From assembly GCF_014204915.1 (NCBI RefSeq), contig NZ_JACHMH010000001.1, positions 2,108,001 to 2,172,000 on the forward strand: a DNA stretch of 64,000 nt. The letters are read 5' to 3'. A model generated the notes under the pieces. It saw nothing but the letters and a program-made list of their open reading frames with translations, was not told the origin of the DNA and made no database searches. Shown here piece after piece: positions 54,385 through 63,379 of this stretch (positions within the stretch are counted from its first letter, which is position 1; each line of letters starts with the position of its first letter). The DNA comes from Crossiella cryophila. GTDB taxonomy: Bacteria > Actinomycetota > Actinomycetes > Mycobacteriales > Pseudonocardiaceae. The position numbers and the translations under genes were made by a program.

Positions 54385-55680
54385 TCAGTCGTCCTCGCCG
54401 GGGAGCCGGGGAGCCAGCGGCTTGCTGCTCTTGGTCTCCTCCCACGGCCCGTAGACGGCGTCCTTCAGCGCGTGCTGGTCGAGCTGCCATCCCAGTGTGG
54501 CGGCCAGGATGTGTGCGGCCAGGCGCGGCGGAATGGCATTGCCGATCTGCTGCGCCTGGTCCTTGCCTGACCAGGGGTACTTGGCCGGGAATGTCTGCAA
54601 CCTGCCGGCCTCGTCCAGGCTTAGCCGAGGTGAATCAGACTTGAGTGCGGTGCCATCCAGCCGTTCGAGCCGGTTCCGGGACACCTTCCCGGTGATGGTG
54701 GCGGCAGGTTGGTTGAACGTGCGCTGCCCCCGTGCCTTGGGATCGCCGCCGGTGCCGTAGTTGGAGATCACCTTGAACTCTTCGGAGCGTTTGAGCGCAT
54801 CCTGCATCGTGGTGCACTCGATCCGCTTCAGTTCCTCCTCGGAGTACTTGCCTTGCTTGCGGTACGGCTGGTGGGTTTGCTCCGGAAGGCTGGGTGCGCA
54901 ACCGAGTCGGGCAATCAGAATGGCTCGGCGGCGGGTCTGGGGGACCCCGAACTCCTCAGTACGCAGGATCCCGCACACCACCTGGTAGCCGAGCTGTTCG
55001 AGTACTTCCTTCACCGCCAACCACACCGGGAGCACGGTCTGAACCTGCTCCAACACGATGGCGTCATAGGGCCGCTTCGCCTCGTGCGCCTGCAGCACCC
55101 ACCGCAGCGGTTCGACCACCAGGCCCGTGCGCACATCGTCCAGCTCGTCCAGCCGTGCGTTGATGCCCTGCCATTTGGCGGCCGGATCCTCCCCTGAGGT
55201 GGGAGACATGGCCTTCACCAGCTCGAGTACTTCGTTCAGCGCCCGTCGACCTGCACCGCCGCCTGCCACCGTGTAGGTCTGGCAGGGGGGCCCACCGGCC
55301 AAGATCCGAAAATCGCCGGAATCGTAGAACTCCGCAGGCCCGTGGTCGCGCACATCGCCTTCTACCGTGCGAAGTCCGGCTGCGTCGCGGGTGGCGCAGG
55401 CGTTCGCGTCCATTTCGATCCCGTCGACCTGCAAACCCAGCCAGTGCGCGGCCACATCGAGTCCGCCAGGGCCCGCGAACAGATCGACCATGTGGATCCG
55501 GTCGGGCCGCGTTCGCACGGTCAGTTCTCGAGCAGGAGTGAGCTTGGCCCGCTCCAGCTCGCCGACCTCGATGTCCAAGTGGAGTTGTTCCTCCGCGAGA
55601 CAGGACGACGGTGCTGGAGCGGGAGACATGAGATCGGATGTTATAGGGCCGTCGGCGACGACCCTTCGACGTGCCCTCAT
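54385..55680 (-). CDS. DNA (cytosine-5) methyltransferase, complete motif set
   Basis: A 431-residue C5 methyltransferase. Motif I is VDLFAGPGGLDVAA, motif IV with the catalytic Cys is GGPPCQTYTVAGG, motif VI is VLEQV (usually ENV), motif VIII QTRRRAILIARL and motif X QQIGNAIPPRLAAHI. The target-recognition region lies around 270-350. It is probably active and protects host DNA or marks targets for the neighbouring system. ATG 55680 overlaps the stop of the upstream methyltransferase-like gene by four bases. Confidence 0.92.
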   Translation of the reverse strand: MRARRRVVADGPITSDLMSPAPAPSSCLAEEQLHLDIEVGELERAKLTPARELTVRTRPDRIHMVDLFAGPGGLDVAAHWLGLQVDGIEMDANACATRDAAGLRTVEGDVRDHGPAEFYDSGDFRILAGGPPCQTYTVAGGGAGRRALNEVLELVKAMSPTSGEDPAAKWQGINARLDELDDVRTGLVVEPLRWVLQAHEAKRPYDAIVLEQVQTVLPVWLAVKEVLEQLGYQVVCGILRTEEFGVPQTRRRAILIARLGCAPSLPEQTHQPYRKQGKYSEEELKRIECTTMQDALKRSEEFKVISNYGTGGDPKARGQRTFNQPAATITGKVSRNRLERLDGTALKSDSPRLSLDEAGRLQTFPAKYPWSGKDQAQQIGNAIPPRLAAHILAATLGWQLDQHALKDAVYGPWEETKSSKPLAPRLPGEDD

Positions 55681-56663
55681 CCTGCGTTCAGCGCGTCCCG
55701 GATGGCAGTGCCCAGCGCCTTGCCCACCGCAGGCGGTGAGGCGTTTCCGACCTGACGGTAGCTCGCGGTCTTGCGCCCGGCGAACGTCCAGTCAGCCGGG
55801 AAACCCTGCAACAGAGCGGCTTGCCGCACTGTCAGCCGCACCATCTTGCGCGGATCCGTCTCGGCTGGATCCCAGCGGAACTCCGGCCCGGGTACCTCGT
55901 TCGCGACCGTGCCGCCGTTCACTCCCATCTTTGCCCAGATCCGCTTTGAGCCGGTTGGTCCGAGATCGGCGCCACCTCGTTCCCAGGAGCCGCCGACCAG
56001 CGTCGGCGCGACCCGGTTCGCCTGCGCTGCCCACTCGTCGGCTTGCGGCCAACCACGAGACGCCATGGATTCCCGCAGCGCGTCCCCCACCGTGATCGTC
56101 TCCCCCAGCAGGGGTGCGGGCTGTTTGAACGCCGCCATCGCATCCCCGGCGAGCGCGACCAGCACACCCTGCTTCCGGTCCTGCGGAACGCCGTGGTCCA
56201 TCGCGTTGATCACAAACCACTCGAACCGGTATTCCAGGTGGTGGAGTTCCTGCTCCACGAAATCGCGGATCGGAGCGTACTCGTCCTTGGTCACCAAGGC
56301 AGGCACATTCTCGATCAACAACGCTCGCGGGCGAACCCCGTGCACGAGCATTACGGCGGCCTTGAGCAGCTCGAGTTCGATGTCGCTGCCACGAGTGCGG
56401 TGCACCGTGGCAGCGGCCTGTACCCGCGGAAGTCCTGCCGACAGCAGGTCCACGTCGTAGACCTGCTTGTGGTGCACCGGGTCGAAGTCGATCAGATCGT
56501 GCTGCAGGACCGGCCAGTTGGGACGGTTGGCTGTCAGTGTCGTGCAGGCGACGGGGCGGTTTTCCAGGAGCAGTTGCGGCTCGAAGCCTGCCTGCTCCAA
56601 GCCGAGCGCCAGGCCACCTGCGCCTGCGCAGATTTCCAGCGAGGTAAGTCGTTCCGTCGACAT
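55677..56663 (-). CDS. C5-methyltransferase homologue lacking the catalytic Pro-Cys
   Basis: A 328-residue protein with cytosine methyltransferase architecture: motif I LEICAGAGGLALGLEQAGF, motif VI-like LIENVPALV, motif VIII-like GVPQDRKQGVLVAL, and QVGNASPPAVGKALG at the end. At motif IV, where PCQ is expected, it reads SAGLPRVQAAATV, so the catalytic Cys is absent. It may be a specificity or DNA-binding partner for the complete methyltransferase downstream, with which it is translationally coupled. Similar PRV variants occur in other actinomycetes as far as I recall. Confidence 0.85.
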   Translation of the reverse strand: MSTERLTSLEICAGAGGLALGLEQAGFEPQLLLENRPVACTTLTANRPNWPVLQHDLIDFDPVHHKQVYDVDLLSAGLPRVQAAATVHRTRGSDIELELLKAAVMLVHGVRPRALLIENVPALVTKDEYAPIRDFVEQELHHLEYRFEWFVINAMDHGVPQDRKQGVLVALAGDAMAAFKQPAPLLGETITVGDALRESMASRGWPQADEWAAQANRVAPTLVGGSWERGGADLGPTGSKRIWAKMGVNGGTVANEVPGPEFRWDPAETDPRKMVRLTVRQAALLQGFPADWTFAGRKTASYRQVGNASPPAVGKALGTAIRDALNAG

Positions 56664-56756
56664 GGTCTGCTTTCCCTTCGAGCCACGGTCGTGATTCCAG
56701 GGTAGAGCCGACCACTGTCAATTCCTTGGCGCAGAGCAGGTGCCTCGGTGCAGGCG

Positions 56757-58049
56757 TCACCGACCGTGGTGATTCCCCTGGGTAGTGCAGGCCACCGTGG
56801 TCGTTCCAGGCAGCAGGCCGAACCGCCCGGCCGGGTCCAGCCGCGCCTTCAGCTCGTGCAGCCGGCGCGGGTAGCGGGCCTGGGCCGGGTCGGTGAGGAA
56901 GTTGCGGAAGCGGCCGCCGCTGGTCCACGGGGCCAGCGCGGCGAACAGCGCCTCGTGCGCGGCGGCGGTGGCCTGCTCCGGGCGCAGCGTGGTGATGGTG
57001 GCCAGGTACTTCGCGTCCCGGCCGCCCACCGCGTTCGGCGCCGGGCTGGCCAGCGCGCCGCCCAGGTGGCGGAGTTCGGTGATGTGCGGGCCAGCCGGGG
57101 TGTGGGCGAGCAGGCGGCGGGTGGTGAGGGCGTCGGCGTCGCGGAGCAGGCGGTTGGTGGAGTAGTACGGGGCCGGGGTGGTGGGGTCGCTGTAGATCGT
57201 GCCGACCTCGGTCAGCTTCATCGGGCCCAGGGTGTCCAGGAACGGGCCCAGGGCGCGTAGTGGGGTCACCAGGGCGTCGGCGGCTGGGCCTGCCTGGGTG
57301 ATGCGGATGTGGGCGACGCGGCGGCCGCGGAGCAGGTCGGGCACGCCGGGGAAGTCCGGGTACGGGATGACCGCGATCGAGCTGGTCAGGGTGTCCGGGA
57401 CGGTCGGGGTCCACTCGGTCCAGGTCCGCAGTGCCTCGGGGATCAGGTCGGCGTCGAAGAACAACCCGCCCGCCCACAGCTCCGGCATCGGGACCAGCTC
57501 GAAGGTCAACTCGGTGACGATGCCCAGGTTCGCGCCACCGCCGAGCAGGGCCCAGTACAGGTCCGAGCCGGGGACCGCCCGCTGGAGTTCGCCGTCGGCG
57601 GTGACCACCTCCAGTTCGCGGACCCGGTCGGCGGCCCAGCCGAAGGCCCGGCCGAACAGGCTCAGGCCGCCGCCCACGGTGTAGCCGGGCACGCCGACGT
57701 GCGGGGCGCTGCCCAGCAGCGGGACCAGGCCGTGCGGGGCGGCGGCGTCGAGGACCTCGCCCCAGCGCACTCCGGCGGCGACCCGGGCGGTGCGTTCGAT
57801 CGGGTCGATGGCCAGCTCGCGCATCCGGTGGGTGGTGATCAGCACTCCGGGTTCTCCCGTGGGAGCGAGGCCGTGGCCGGTGGACTGGACCGCGACCGGC
57901 AGGTTCCGCTCGGCGGCCAGCCGGACCGCGGCCCGCACATCGGCGGCGGAGGTGGCGCCGACGACCAGGGCCGGGCGGTAGCCGGAGTTGGTCTGGAAGG
58001 CGGCGCGTTCGGTGTCGTAGCCGGGGGAGTGCGGCTCGAAGGTCAACAT
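56757..58049 (-). CDS. FAD-dependent oxidoreductase, BBE-like
   Basis: A 430-residue flavoprotein of the PCMH/berberine-bridge-enzyme group. The FAD-binding domain has VQSTGHGLA, where the His can bind FAD covalently, and GVPGYTVGGGLSLFGRAFG. The C-terminal BBE segment (FRNFLTDPAQARYPRRLHELKARLDPAGRF) is present but lacks the second-attachment Cys, as far as can be seen. It is transcribed divergently from a WYL regulator across a palindromic operator. Substrate is unknown; carbohydrate or natural product oxidation is typical. Confidence 0.87.
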   Translation of the reverse strand: MLTFEPHSPGYDTERAAFQTNSGYRPALVVGATSAADVRAAVRLAAERNLPVAVQSTGHGLAPTGEPGVLITTHRMRELAIDPIERTARVAAGVRWGEVLDAAAPHGLVPLLGSAPHVGVPGYTVGGGLSLFGRAFGWAADRVRELEVVTADGELQRAVPGSDLYWALLGGGANLGIVTELTFELVPMPELWAGGLFFDADLIPEALRTWTEWTPTVPDTLTSSIAVIPYPDFPGVPDLLRGRRVAHIRITQAGPAADALVTPLRALGPFLDTLGPMKLTEVGTIYSDPTTPAPYYSTNRLLRDADALTTRRLLAHTPAGPHITELRHLGGALASPAPNAVGGRDAKYLATITTLRPEQATAAAHEALFAALAPWTSGGRFRNFLTDPAQARYPRRLHELKARLDPAGRFGLLPGTTTVACTTQGNHHGR

Positions 58050-58066
58050 GCGGCCCACGTTAGGAG

Positions 58067-58095
58067 CCGTTCCGGACAGGTTCTGTCCGCAACGG
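58067..58095. promoter_or_regulatory. Palindromic operator in the FAD oxidoreductase/WYL gap
   Basis: Arms of 13 bp (CCGTTCCGGACAG with CTGTCCGCAACGG) match at 12 of 13 positions around a GTT centre; the inner CGGACAG/CTGTCCG part is perfect. It lies 17 bases from the oxidoreductase start and 15 from the WYL regulator start, so it is well placed to control both. Confidence 0.65.
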
Positions 58096-58110
58096 TGACA
58101 GGCTGGGGGC

Positions 58111-59064
58111 ATGAGTCCACTGGCCAGGGTCATGCGGTTGCTGTCGTTGTTGCAGGCCCGCCGGGAGTGGTCGGGGGCGGAGCTGGCGCAGCGGCTGGCG
58201 GTCACCGACCGGACCGTGCGCCGCGATGTGGAGAAGCTGCGCGAACTGGGCTACCCGGTGCACGCCTCCACCGGCACCGCGGGCGGCTACCGGCTGGTCT
58301 CCGGCCGGAACATGCCGCCGCTGGCCCTGGACGAGGAGGAGGCGGTCGCGGTGGCCGCCGGGCTGCTCACCGCGGCGGGCAGCGGGGTCGGCGGGGTGGC
58401 CGAGACCGCGGTGCGCGCGCTGGCCAAGCTGTCCCAGATCCTGCCCTCCCGGCTGCGGCACCGGGTGGCGGTGCTGGCCCAGGCCACCGAGTCGGTACCG
58501 GCGGTCAGCGGCGCGCAGGTCGACCCCGCGGTGCTGGCCGTGCTGGGCGCGGCGGTGCGGGACGGGGAGCTGCTGGGCTTCGGCTACCGGCGGCGGGACG
58601 GCTCGGCCGGGGACCGGCGGGTCGAACCGCACCGGCTGGTCACCGCCTACCGGCTCTGGTACCTGCTGGCCTACGACCCGGAACGGGCCGACTGGCGCAC
58701 CTTCCGGGTGGACCGGATCACCGATCCGCGCCCCACCGGCCGCCGGTTCCCGCCGCGCGAGCTGCCCGCCGCGGACACCGGCGCCTACTTGGACCGGGTG
58801 CTGGCCACCACGCCCTACCGGCACCGCGCGGTGGTCCGGATCGCCGCGCCACCGCGGGAGGTGCTCGGCTGGGTGTTCCGGCTGCTGCCCGCGCGGGTCA
58901 CCGAGGCCGAGGGCGGCAGCGAGGTGCTGCTGAGCGCCGACCAGCCGCGCGAGGTGGCCAGGGATGTGCTGAGCCTGGCCGCGCTGGGGGCCGGGCTGGA
59001 GATCGTCGAGGCGGACGAGCTGGTCCGGGCCGAGCTGGGCGCGGCCCGGGACCGGCTGGGCTAG
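58111..59064 (+). CDS. WYL-domain transcriptional regulator (YafY-like)
   Basis: A 317-residue regulator with an N-terminal HTH_11 domain (MRLLSLLQARREWSGAELAQRLAVTDRTVRRDVEKL), a central WYL domain (GFGYRRRDG, VEPHRLVTAYRLWYLLAYD) and a C-terminal WCX extension. WYL domains bind small ligands or nucleic acid. The divergent palindrome points to control of the FAD oxidoreductase and of itself. Its stop overlaps the converging DUF6104 gene by four bases. Confidence 0.9.
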   Translation: MSPLARVMRLLSLLQARREWSGAELAQRLAVTDRTVRRDVEKLRELGYPVHASTGTAGGYRLVSGRNMPPLALDEEEAVAVAAGLLTAAGSGVGGVAETAVRALAKLSQILPSRLRHRVAVLAQATESVPAVSGAQVDPAVLAVLGAAVRDGELLGFGYRRRDGSAGDRRVEPHRLVTAYRLWYLLAYDPERADWRTFRVDRITDPRPTGRRFPPRELPAADTGAYLDRVLATTPYRHRAVVRIAAPPREVLGWVFRLLPARVTEAEGGSEVLLSADQPREVARDVLSLAALGAGLEIVEADELVRAELGAARDRLG

Positions 59065-59243
59065 TCGTCCAGGTCGTCGGCGTCGTCGCGGGCCAGGAAG
59101 GTGGCCAGCCGCTCGATGGTGGTCTCGAAGTCCGGGTTGGCGTCGACGAAGGCGCGCAGTTTGTCGGCCACCCAGGCCAGGGTGACCTCCTCCTCGCCGC
59201 GCCGCTGCTCCAGCTCCTCGATACCGCGGTCGGTGAAGTACAC
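59061..59243 (-). CDS. DUF6104 family small protein
   Basis: A 60-residue acidic protein conserved in actinomycetes next to kgd: it begins (M)YFTDRGIEELEQRRGEEE and ends in an Asp-rich tail. No membrane segment or motif suggests a role. GTG 59243 follows GGAGGAAATCC, an excellent ribosome-binding site. It lies downstream of kgd on the same strand, but a strong hairpin lies between, so it depends on read-through or its own promoter. Confidence 0.82.
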   Translation of the reverse strand: MYFTDRGIEELEQRRGEEEVTLAWVADKLRAFVDANPDFETTIERLATFLARDDADDLDD

Positions 59244-59263
59244 GGATTTCCTCCGGGATAAGG

Positions 59264-59300
59264 CCGAGCCGCCAAGTCCACAGTGGACCTGGCGGCTCGG
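59264..59300 (-). terminator. Long hairpin downstream of kgd
   Basis: Arms 59264-59281 and 59283-59300 pair at 17 of 18 positions (CCGAGCCGCC...GTCCAC with GTGGAC...GGCGGCTCGG) with a one-base centre. It starts 16 bases past the kgd stop, and is followed by the DUF6104 ribosome-binding site. Confidence 0.75.
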
Positions 59301-59315
59301 AAACACTTCAAACGA

Positions 59316-62300
59316 TCAGTCGAAAGCCTTGGCGATCAGCGCCGCCTGCTCGACCTCGTGCACCTTGCTGGACCCGGCCGACGGGGCGGCCATCGCGCGC
59401 CGCGAGACGCGCTTGAGCCCGGCCAGCCGCTCCGGCAGCAGTTCCGGCAGGGACAGCCCCAGGAACGGCCACGCGCCCTGGTTGGCAGGCTCCTCCTGGA
59501 CCCAGCGGACGTCCTTGGCGTTGGGGTACTTGTCCAGCACCAGGGCCAGCTTCTTGTGCGGCACCGGGTAGAGCTGCTCGATGCGCACGATCGCCACGTT
59601 GTCCGCGCCGCGCTTCTGCCGCTCGGCGTTGAGTTCGTAGCTGATCTTGCCGCTGCACAGCAGCACCCGGTCGACCTTGTTCGCATCGGCCACCAGCGGG
59701 TCGGCCAGCACCGAGTGGAACTTGCTCTCGGTGAAGTCCTCGACCGGGCTGGTCGCGGTCTTCAGGCGCAGCATCGACTTGGGGGTGAACACCACCAGCG
59801 GGCGGTTGATCCCGTCCAGGGCGTGCCGGCGCAGCAGGTGGAAGTAGCTGGCCGGGGTGGAGGGCACCGCCACGGTCATCGAGCCCTCGGCGCACAGCTG
59901 CAGGAACCGCTCGATCCGGCCCGAGGTGTGGTCGGGGCCCTGGCCCTCGTGGCCGTGCGGCAGCAGCAGCACGACGTCGGAGCGCTGGCCCCACTTGGCC
60001 TCGCCCGAGGAGATGAACTCGTCGATGATCGGCTGGGCGCCGTTGACGAAGTCACCGAACTGGGCTTCCCAGAGCACCAGCGCGTCCGGGTTGGCCACCG
60101 AGTAGCCGTACTCGAAGCCGAGCGCGGCGAACTCCGACAGCGCCGAGTCGTAGACCAGGAACTTGGCCTGGTCGTCGGACAGGTTCTGCAGCGGGGTGTA
60201 TTCCTTGCCGGTCTTGCGGTCGATCAGCACCGAGTGCCGCTGCACGAAGGTGCCGCGGCGGGAGTCCTGACCGGCCAGCCGGACCCGGCGCTGCTCCATC
60301 ACCAGCGAACCGAAGGCCAGCAGCTCGGCGAAGGCCCAGTCGATGCCGCCCTCGCGGGCCATCTTGGCCCGGCGTTCCAGCACCGGCTTGACCCGAGGGT
60401 GCGGGCTGAAGCCCTCCGGCAGGTTGACGTGCGCGTCGGCGATGTGGGTCAGCGTCTCCAGCGAGATCGCGGTCTTGAGCTTGGTCGGGATGACCTGCTC
60501 GGCCTCCACCGACGGGCTCACCACGGCCGGGTGCTTCTCCAGCTCGCGGACCTCGTTGAAGACGTGCTCCAGCTGGCTGCCGAAGTCCTTCAGCGCGCTC
60601 TCGGCCTCCTCGACCGAGATGTCGCCCCGGCCGATCAGCGCCTCGGTGTAGGTCTTGCGGACCGAGCGCTTGGTGTCGATCAGGTCGTACATGGCCGGCT
60701 GGGTCATCGACGGGTCGTCGCCCTCGTTGTGACCACGGCGCCGGTAGCAGATCATGTCGATCACGACGTCCTTGCCGAAGGCCCGGCGGTACTCCATCGC
60801 CAGCTTCGCCACCCAGACACAGGCCTCGGGGTCGTCGCCGTTGACGTGGAAGACCGGCGCCTCGATCATCTTGGCGACGTCGGTGCAGTACTGGCTGGAG
60901 CGCGAGTACTCCGGCGCGGTGGTGAAGCCCACCTGGTTGTTGACCACCACGTGCACGGTGCCGCCGGTGCGGTATCCGCGCAGCAGCGCCAGGTTCAGCG
61001 TCTCGGCCACCACACCCTGGCCGGCGAAGGCCGCGTCGCCGTGCAGCATGACCGGCACCACGGTGAAGCCCTCGGCGCCCTTGTCCAGGATGTCCTGCTT
61101 GGCCCGGACGATGCCTTCCAGCACCGGGTCCACGGCTTCCAGGTGCGAGGGGTTACAGGTCAGCGAGACCTTGACCTCGCCGTCGCCGAACATCCGGAAG
61201 TACTTGCCCTCGGCGCCGAGGTGGTACTTCACGTCGCCGGAGCCGTGCGCCTGGCCCGGGTCCAGGTTGCCCTCGAACTCGCGGAAGATCTGCGAGATCG
61301 GCTTGCCGACGATGTTGGCCAGCACGTTGAGGCGGCCCCGGTGCGGCATGCCGATGACGACCTCGTCCAGGTCGTACTCGGCTGCCTTGTCCAGCACCGC
61401 GTCCAGCAGCGGGATGACCGTCTCGCCGCCTTCGAGGGAGAACCGCTTCTGCCCGACGTACTTGGTCTGCAGGAAGGTCTCGAAGGCCTCGGCCGCGTTG
61501 AGCTTGCTCAGGATGTAGATCTGCTCGGCCTGGTCCGGCTTGGAGTGCGGGACCTCGATCCGCTCCTGCAGCCACTTGCGCTCGGCCGGGCCGAGGATGT
61601 GGGTGTACTCGATGCCCACGGTGCGGCAGTAGGAGTTGCGCAGCACGCCGAGGACATCGCGCAGCTTCATCCGCTCCTGGGCCGCGAAGCCGCCGACGGC
61701 GAACTCCCGGTCCAGGTCCCACAGGGTCAGGCCGTGCGAGAGCACGTCCAGGTCCGGGTGGCGGCGCTGGCGGTAGTTCAGCGGGTCGGTGTCGGCCATC
61801 AGGTGGCCGCGGCTGCGGAAGGCGTCGATCAGCTCCAGCACGCGGGCGGTCTTGTCCACCGCGCCGTCCGGGATGTCGGCCACCCAGCGGATCGGCTCGT
61901 ACGGGATGCGCAGCGAGGCGAAGATGCTGTCGTAGAAGCCGTCCTCGCCCAGCAGCAGCTGGTGGATCCGGCGCAGGAACTCGCCGGACTCGGCGCCCTG
62001 GATGATCCGGTGGTCGTAGGTGGACGTCAGCGTGATGATCTTGCTGATGCCCATCTTGATCAGGGCCTTCTCGCTGGCGCCCTGGAACTCGGCCGGGTAC
62101 TCCATCGCGCCGACGCCGATGATCGCGCCCTGGCCTGCGGTCAGCCGGGGCACCGAGTGGTTGGTGCCGATGGTGCCGGGGTTGGTCAGCGAGATCGTGG
62201 TGCCGGTGAAGTCGTCGTTGCCGAGCTTGCCGCCACGCGCCTTGCGGATCAGGTCCTCATACGCCTGCCAGAACTGCAGGAAGGACATGGACTCGCAGCT

Positions 62301-63008
62301 CTTGATGGAGGCCACCACGAGCGTGCGGGCGCCGTCCTTGCCCGGCAGGTCGATGGCCAGGCCGAGGTTGACGTGCTCCGGCGTGCCGATGGTCGGCTTG
62401 CCGTCGGTCTCGGCGAAGAACCGGTTCATGTTCGGGTAGCTCTCCAGCGCCCGAACGATCGCGTAACCGATGAGGTGGGTGAAGGAGACCTTCCCACCGC
62501 GGGTCCGCTTGAGGTGGTTGTTGATCACGATCCGGTTGTCCGCGAGCAGCTTGGCCGGGACCGAACGCACCGAGGTGGCGGTCGGCACGGTCAGCGACTG
62601 CTCCATGTTCCGCGCGATAGCCGCGGCCGCGCCGCGCAGCGGCTTGCGCTCGCCGGGGCCCGCGGGCTGCTTCACCGGGGTCGCGGTCGCGGCGGCCGAC
62701 GGGGTCGGCTTCGCCTTGGCCGGGGTGACCGCCTTGGGAGCGGCGGCCGGGGCCTGACCGTTGGTGTTGGTTTCCGGCGCCTTCGGGGGGGCTGCCTGGG
62801 TTGTTGTCACAGTGCTGGCGGCGGCCGACTGCGCCGCTGTCTCGCCGGTGTCGGCGGACTTCTGCGTCGGCTTGTAGTCGGCGAAGAAGTCATGCCACGC
62901 CGGGTCTACGGAGGTGGGATCAGCGAGGAAGTTCTCGTACATTTCCTCGACTAGCCACTCATTGGGGCCGAACTGTGACGCAGGGCTGCTGCTGGACACG
63001 GCCGACAC
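59316..63008 (-). CDS. kgd: Multifunctional 2-oxoglutarate decarboxylase/dehydrogenase E1-E2 fusion
   Basis: A 1230-residue actinobacterial Kgd/OdhA-type enzyme. A short E1o-like N-terminus ([16 protein letters not shown]), a Pro/Ala/Lys linker (40-115), an E2o-type succinyltransferase domain with catalytic [17 protein letters not shown] (about 330), then a thiamine-diphosphate E1 domain ([28 protein letters not shown]) and transketolase C-terminal part. It feeds 2-oxoglutarate into the TCA cycle and can make succinic semialdehyde or hydroxy-oxoadipate. Thr in the N-terminal linker-free region may bind regulatory GarA/OdhI (family knowledge). GTG 63008 starts it. Confidence 0.95.
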   Translation of the reverse strand: MSAVSSSSPASQFGPNEWLVEEMYENFLADPTSVDPAWHDFFADYKPTQKSADTGETAAQSAAASTVTTTQAAPPKAPETNTNGQAPAAAPKAVTPAKAKPTPSAAATATPVKQPAGPGERKPLRGAAAAIARNMEQSLTVPTATSVRSVPAKLLADNRIVINNHLKRTRGGKVSFTHLIGYAIVRALESYPNMNRFFAETDGKPTIGTPEHVNLGLAIDLPGKDGARTLVVASIKSCESMSFLQFWQAYEDLIRKARGGKLGNDDFTGTTISLTNPGTIGTNHSVPRLTAGQGAIIGVGAMEYPAEFQGASEKALIKMGISKIITLTSTYDHRIIQGAESGEFLRRIHQLLLGEDGFYDSIFASLRIPYEPIRWVADIPDGAVDKTARVLELIDAFRSRGHLMADTDPLNYRQRRHPDLDVLSHGLTLWDLDREFAVGGFAAQERMKLRDVLGVLRNSYCRTVGIEYTHILGPAERKWLQERIEVPHSKPDQAEQIYILSKLNAAEAFETFLQTKYVGQKRFSLEGGETVIPLLDAVLDKAAEYDLDEVVIGMPHRGRLNVLANIVGKPISQIFREFEGNLDPGQAHGSGDVKYHLGAEGKYFRMFGDGEVKVSLTCNPSHLEAVDPVLEGIVRAKQDILDKGAEGFTVVPVMLHGDAAFAGQGVVAETLNLALLRGYRTGGTVHVVVNNQVGFTTAPEYSRSSQYCTDVAKMIEAPVFHVNGDDPEACVWVAKLAMEYRRAFGKDVVIDMICYRRRGHNEGDDPSMTQPAMYDLIDTKRSVRKTYTEALIGRGDISVEEAESALKDFGSQLEHVFNEVRELEKHPAVVSPSVEAEQVIPTKLKTAISLETLTHIADAHVNLPEGFSPHPRVKPVLERRAKMAREGGIDWAFAELLAFGSLVMEQRRVRLAGQDSRRGTFVQRHSVLIDRKTGKEYTPLQNLSDDQAKFLVYDSALSEFAALGFEYGYSVANPDALVLWEAQFGDFVNGAQPIIDEFISSGEAKWGQRSDVVLLLPHGHEGQGPDHTSGRIERFLQLCAEGSMTVAVPSTPASYFHLLRRHALDGINRPLVVFTPKSMLRLKTATSPVEDFTESKFHSVLADPLVADANKVDRVLLCSGKISYELNAERQKRGADNVAIVRIEQLYPVPHKKLALVLDKYPNAKDVRWVQEEPANQGAWPFLGLSLPELLPERLAGLKRVSRRAMAAPSAGSSKVHEVEQAALIAKAFD

Positions 63009-63188
63009 TCGCCTCGATCCATCTGCTCGGGGTAAGACACACTCTCTTTTAGGCTAGTCCTACCGCGCGCCACCGTGGTACAGGGCGGGGGCAGCTCGCG
63101 GAGGGCTAGGTCACAGAATCGTTTACTGGATCGTTTTAGTGTGAAATCGGCACCTCAAGCCCAGCTCAAGCGGGGTCTCCGCACCCGC

Positions 63189-63362
63189 GTGTTGGCCGTT
63201 TTGGTACGCCGTGTTGGCCGTTGCGGTACGGCGTGTCCCGTCGCGAGCGGGCTCCGGCGGGCCGCCCCCAGGCCCTGCGGTCCGAGCGTCCGCCCGGACC
63301 GCCCACAACGGCCAACACCCCGTACGAGAACGGCCAACACGGCGTACGAGAACGGCCAACAC
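63189..63362. repeat. 22-bp phased repeat array in inverted arrangement
   Basis: Within the 371-base region between kgd and the ABC gene, the 12-mer GTGTTGGCCGTT occurs at 63189 and 63211, and its exact complement AACGGCCAACAC at 63307, 63329 and 63351. Spacing inside each cluster is exactly 22 bp, about two helical turns, and most units continue with a GTACG core. The clusters face each other across 84 bases and could fold together or bind a dimeric protein array. No gene is seen in 63009-63379, although open frames run through the repeats. Confidence 0.75.
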
Positions 63363-63379
63363 GCCGGGTGGGGTGGGGG

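Noticed and set aside
59283-62954. Plus-strand open frame of 1223 codons
   Set aside because: It is the antisense shadow of kgd; no domains, and composition is dominated by Val, Leu, His and Gly.
63189-63362. CRISPR-like array
   Set aside because: The unit is only 22 bp with no unique spacers, the two clusters are inverted, and there are no cas genes.
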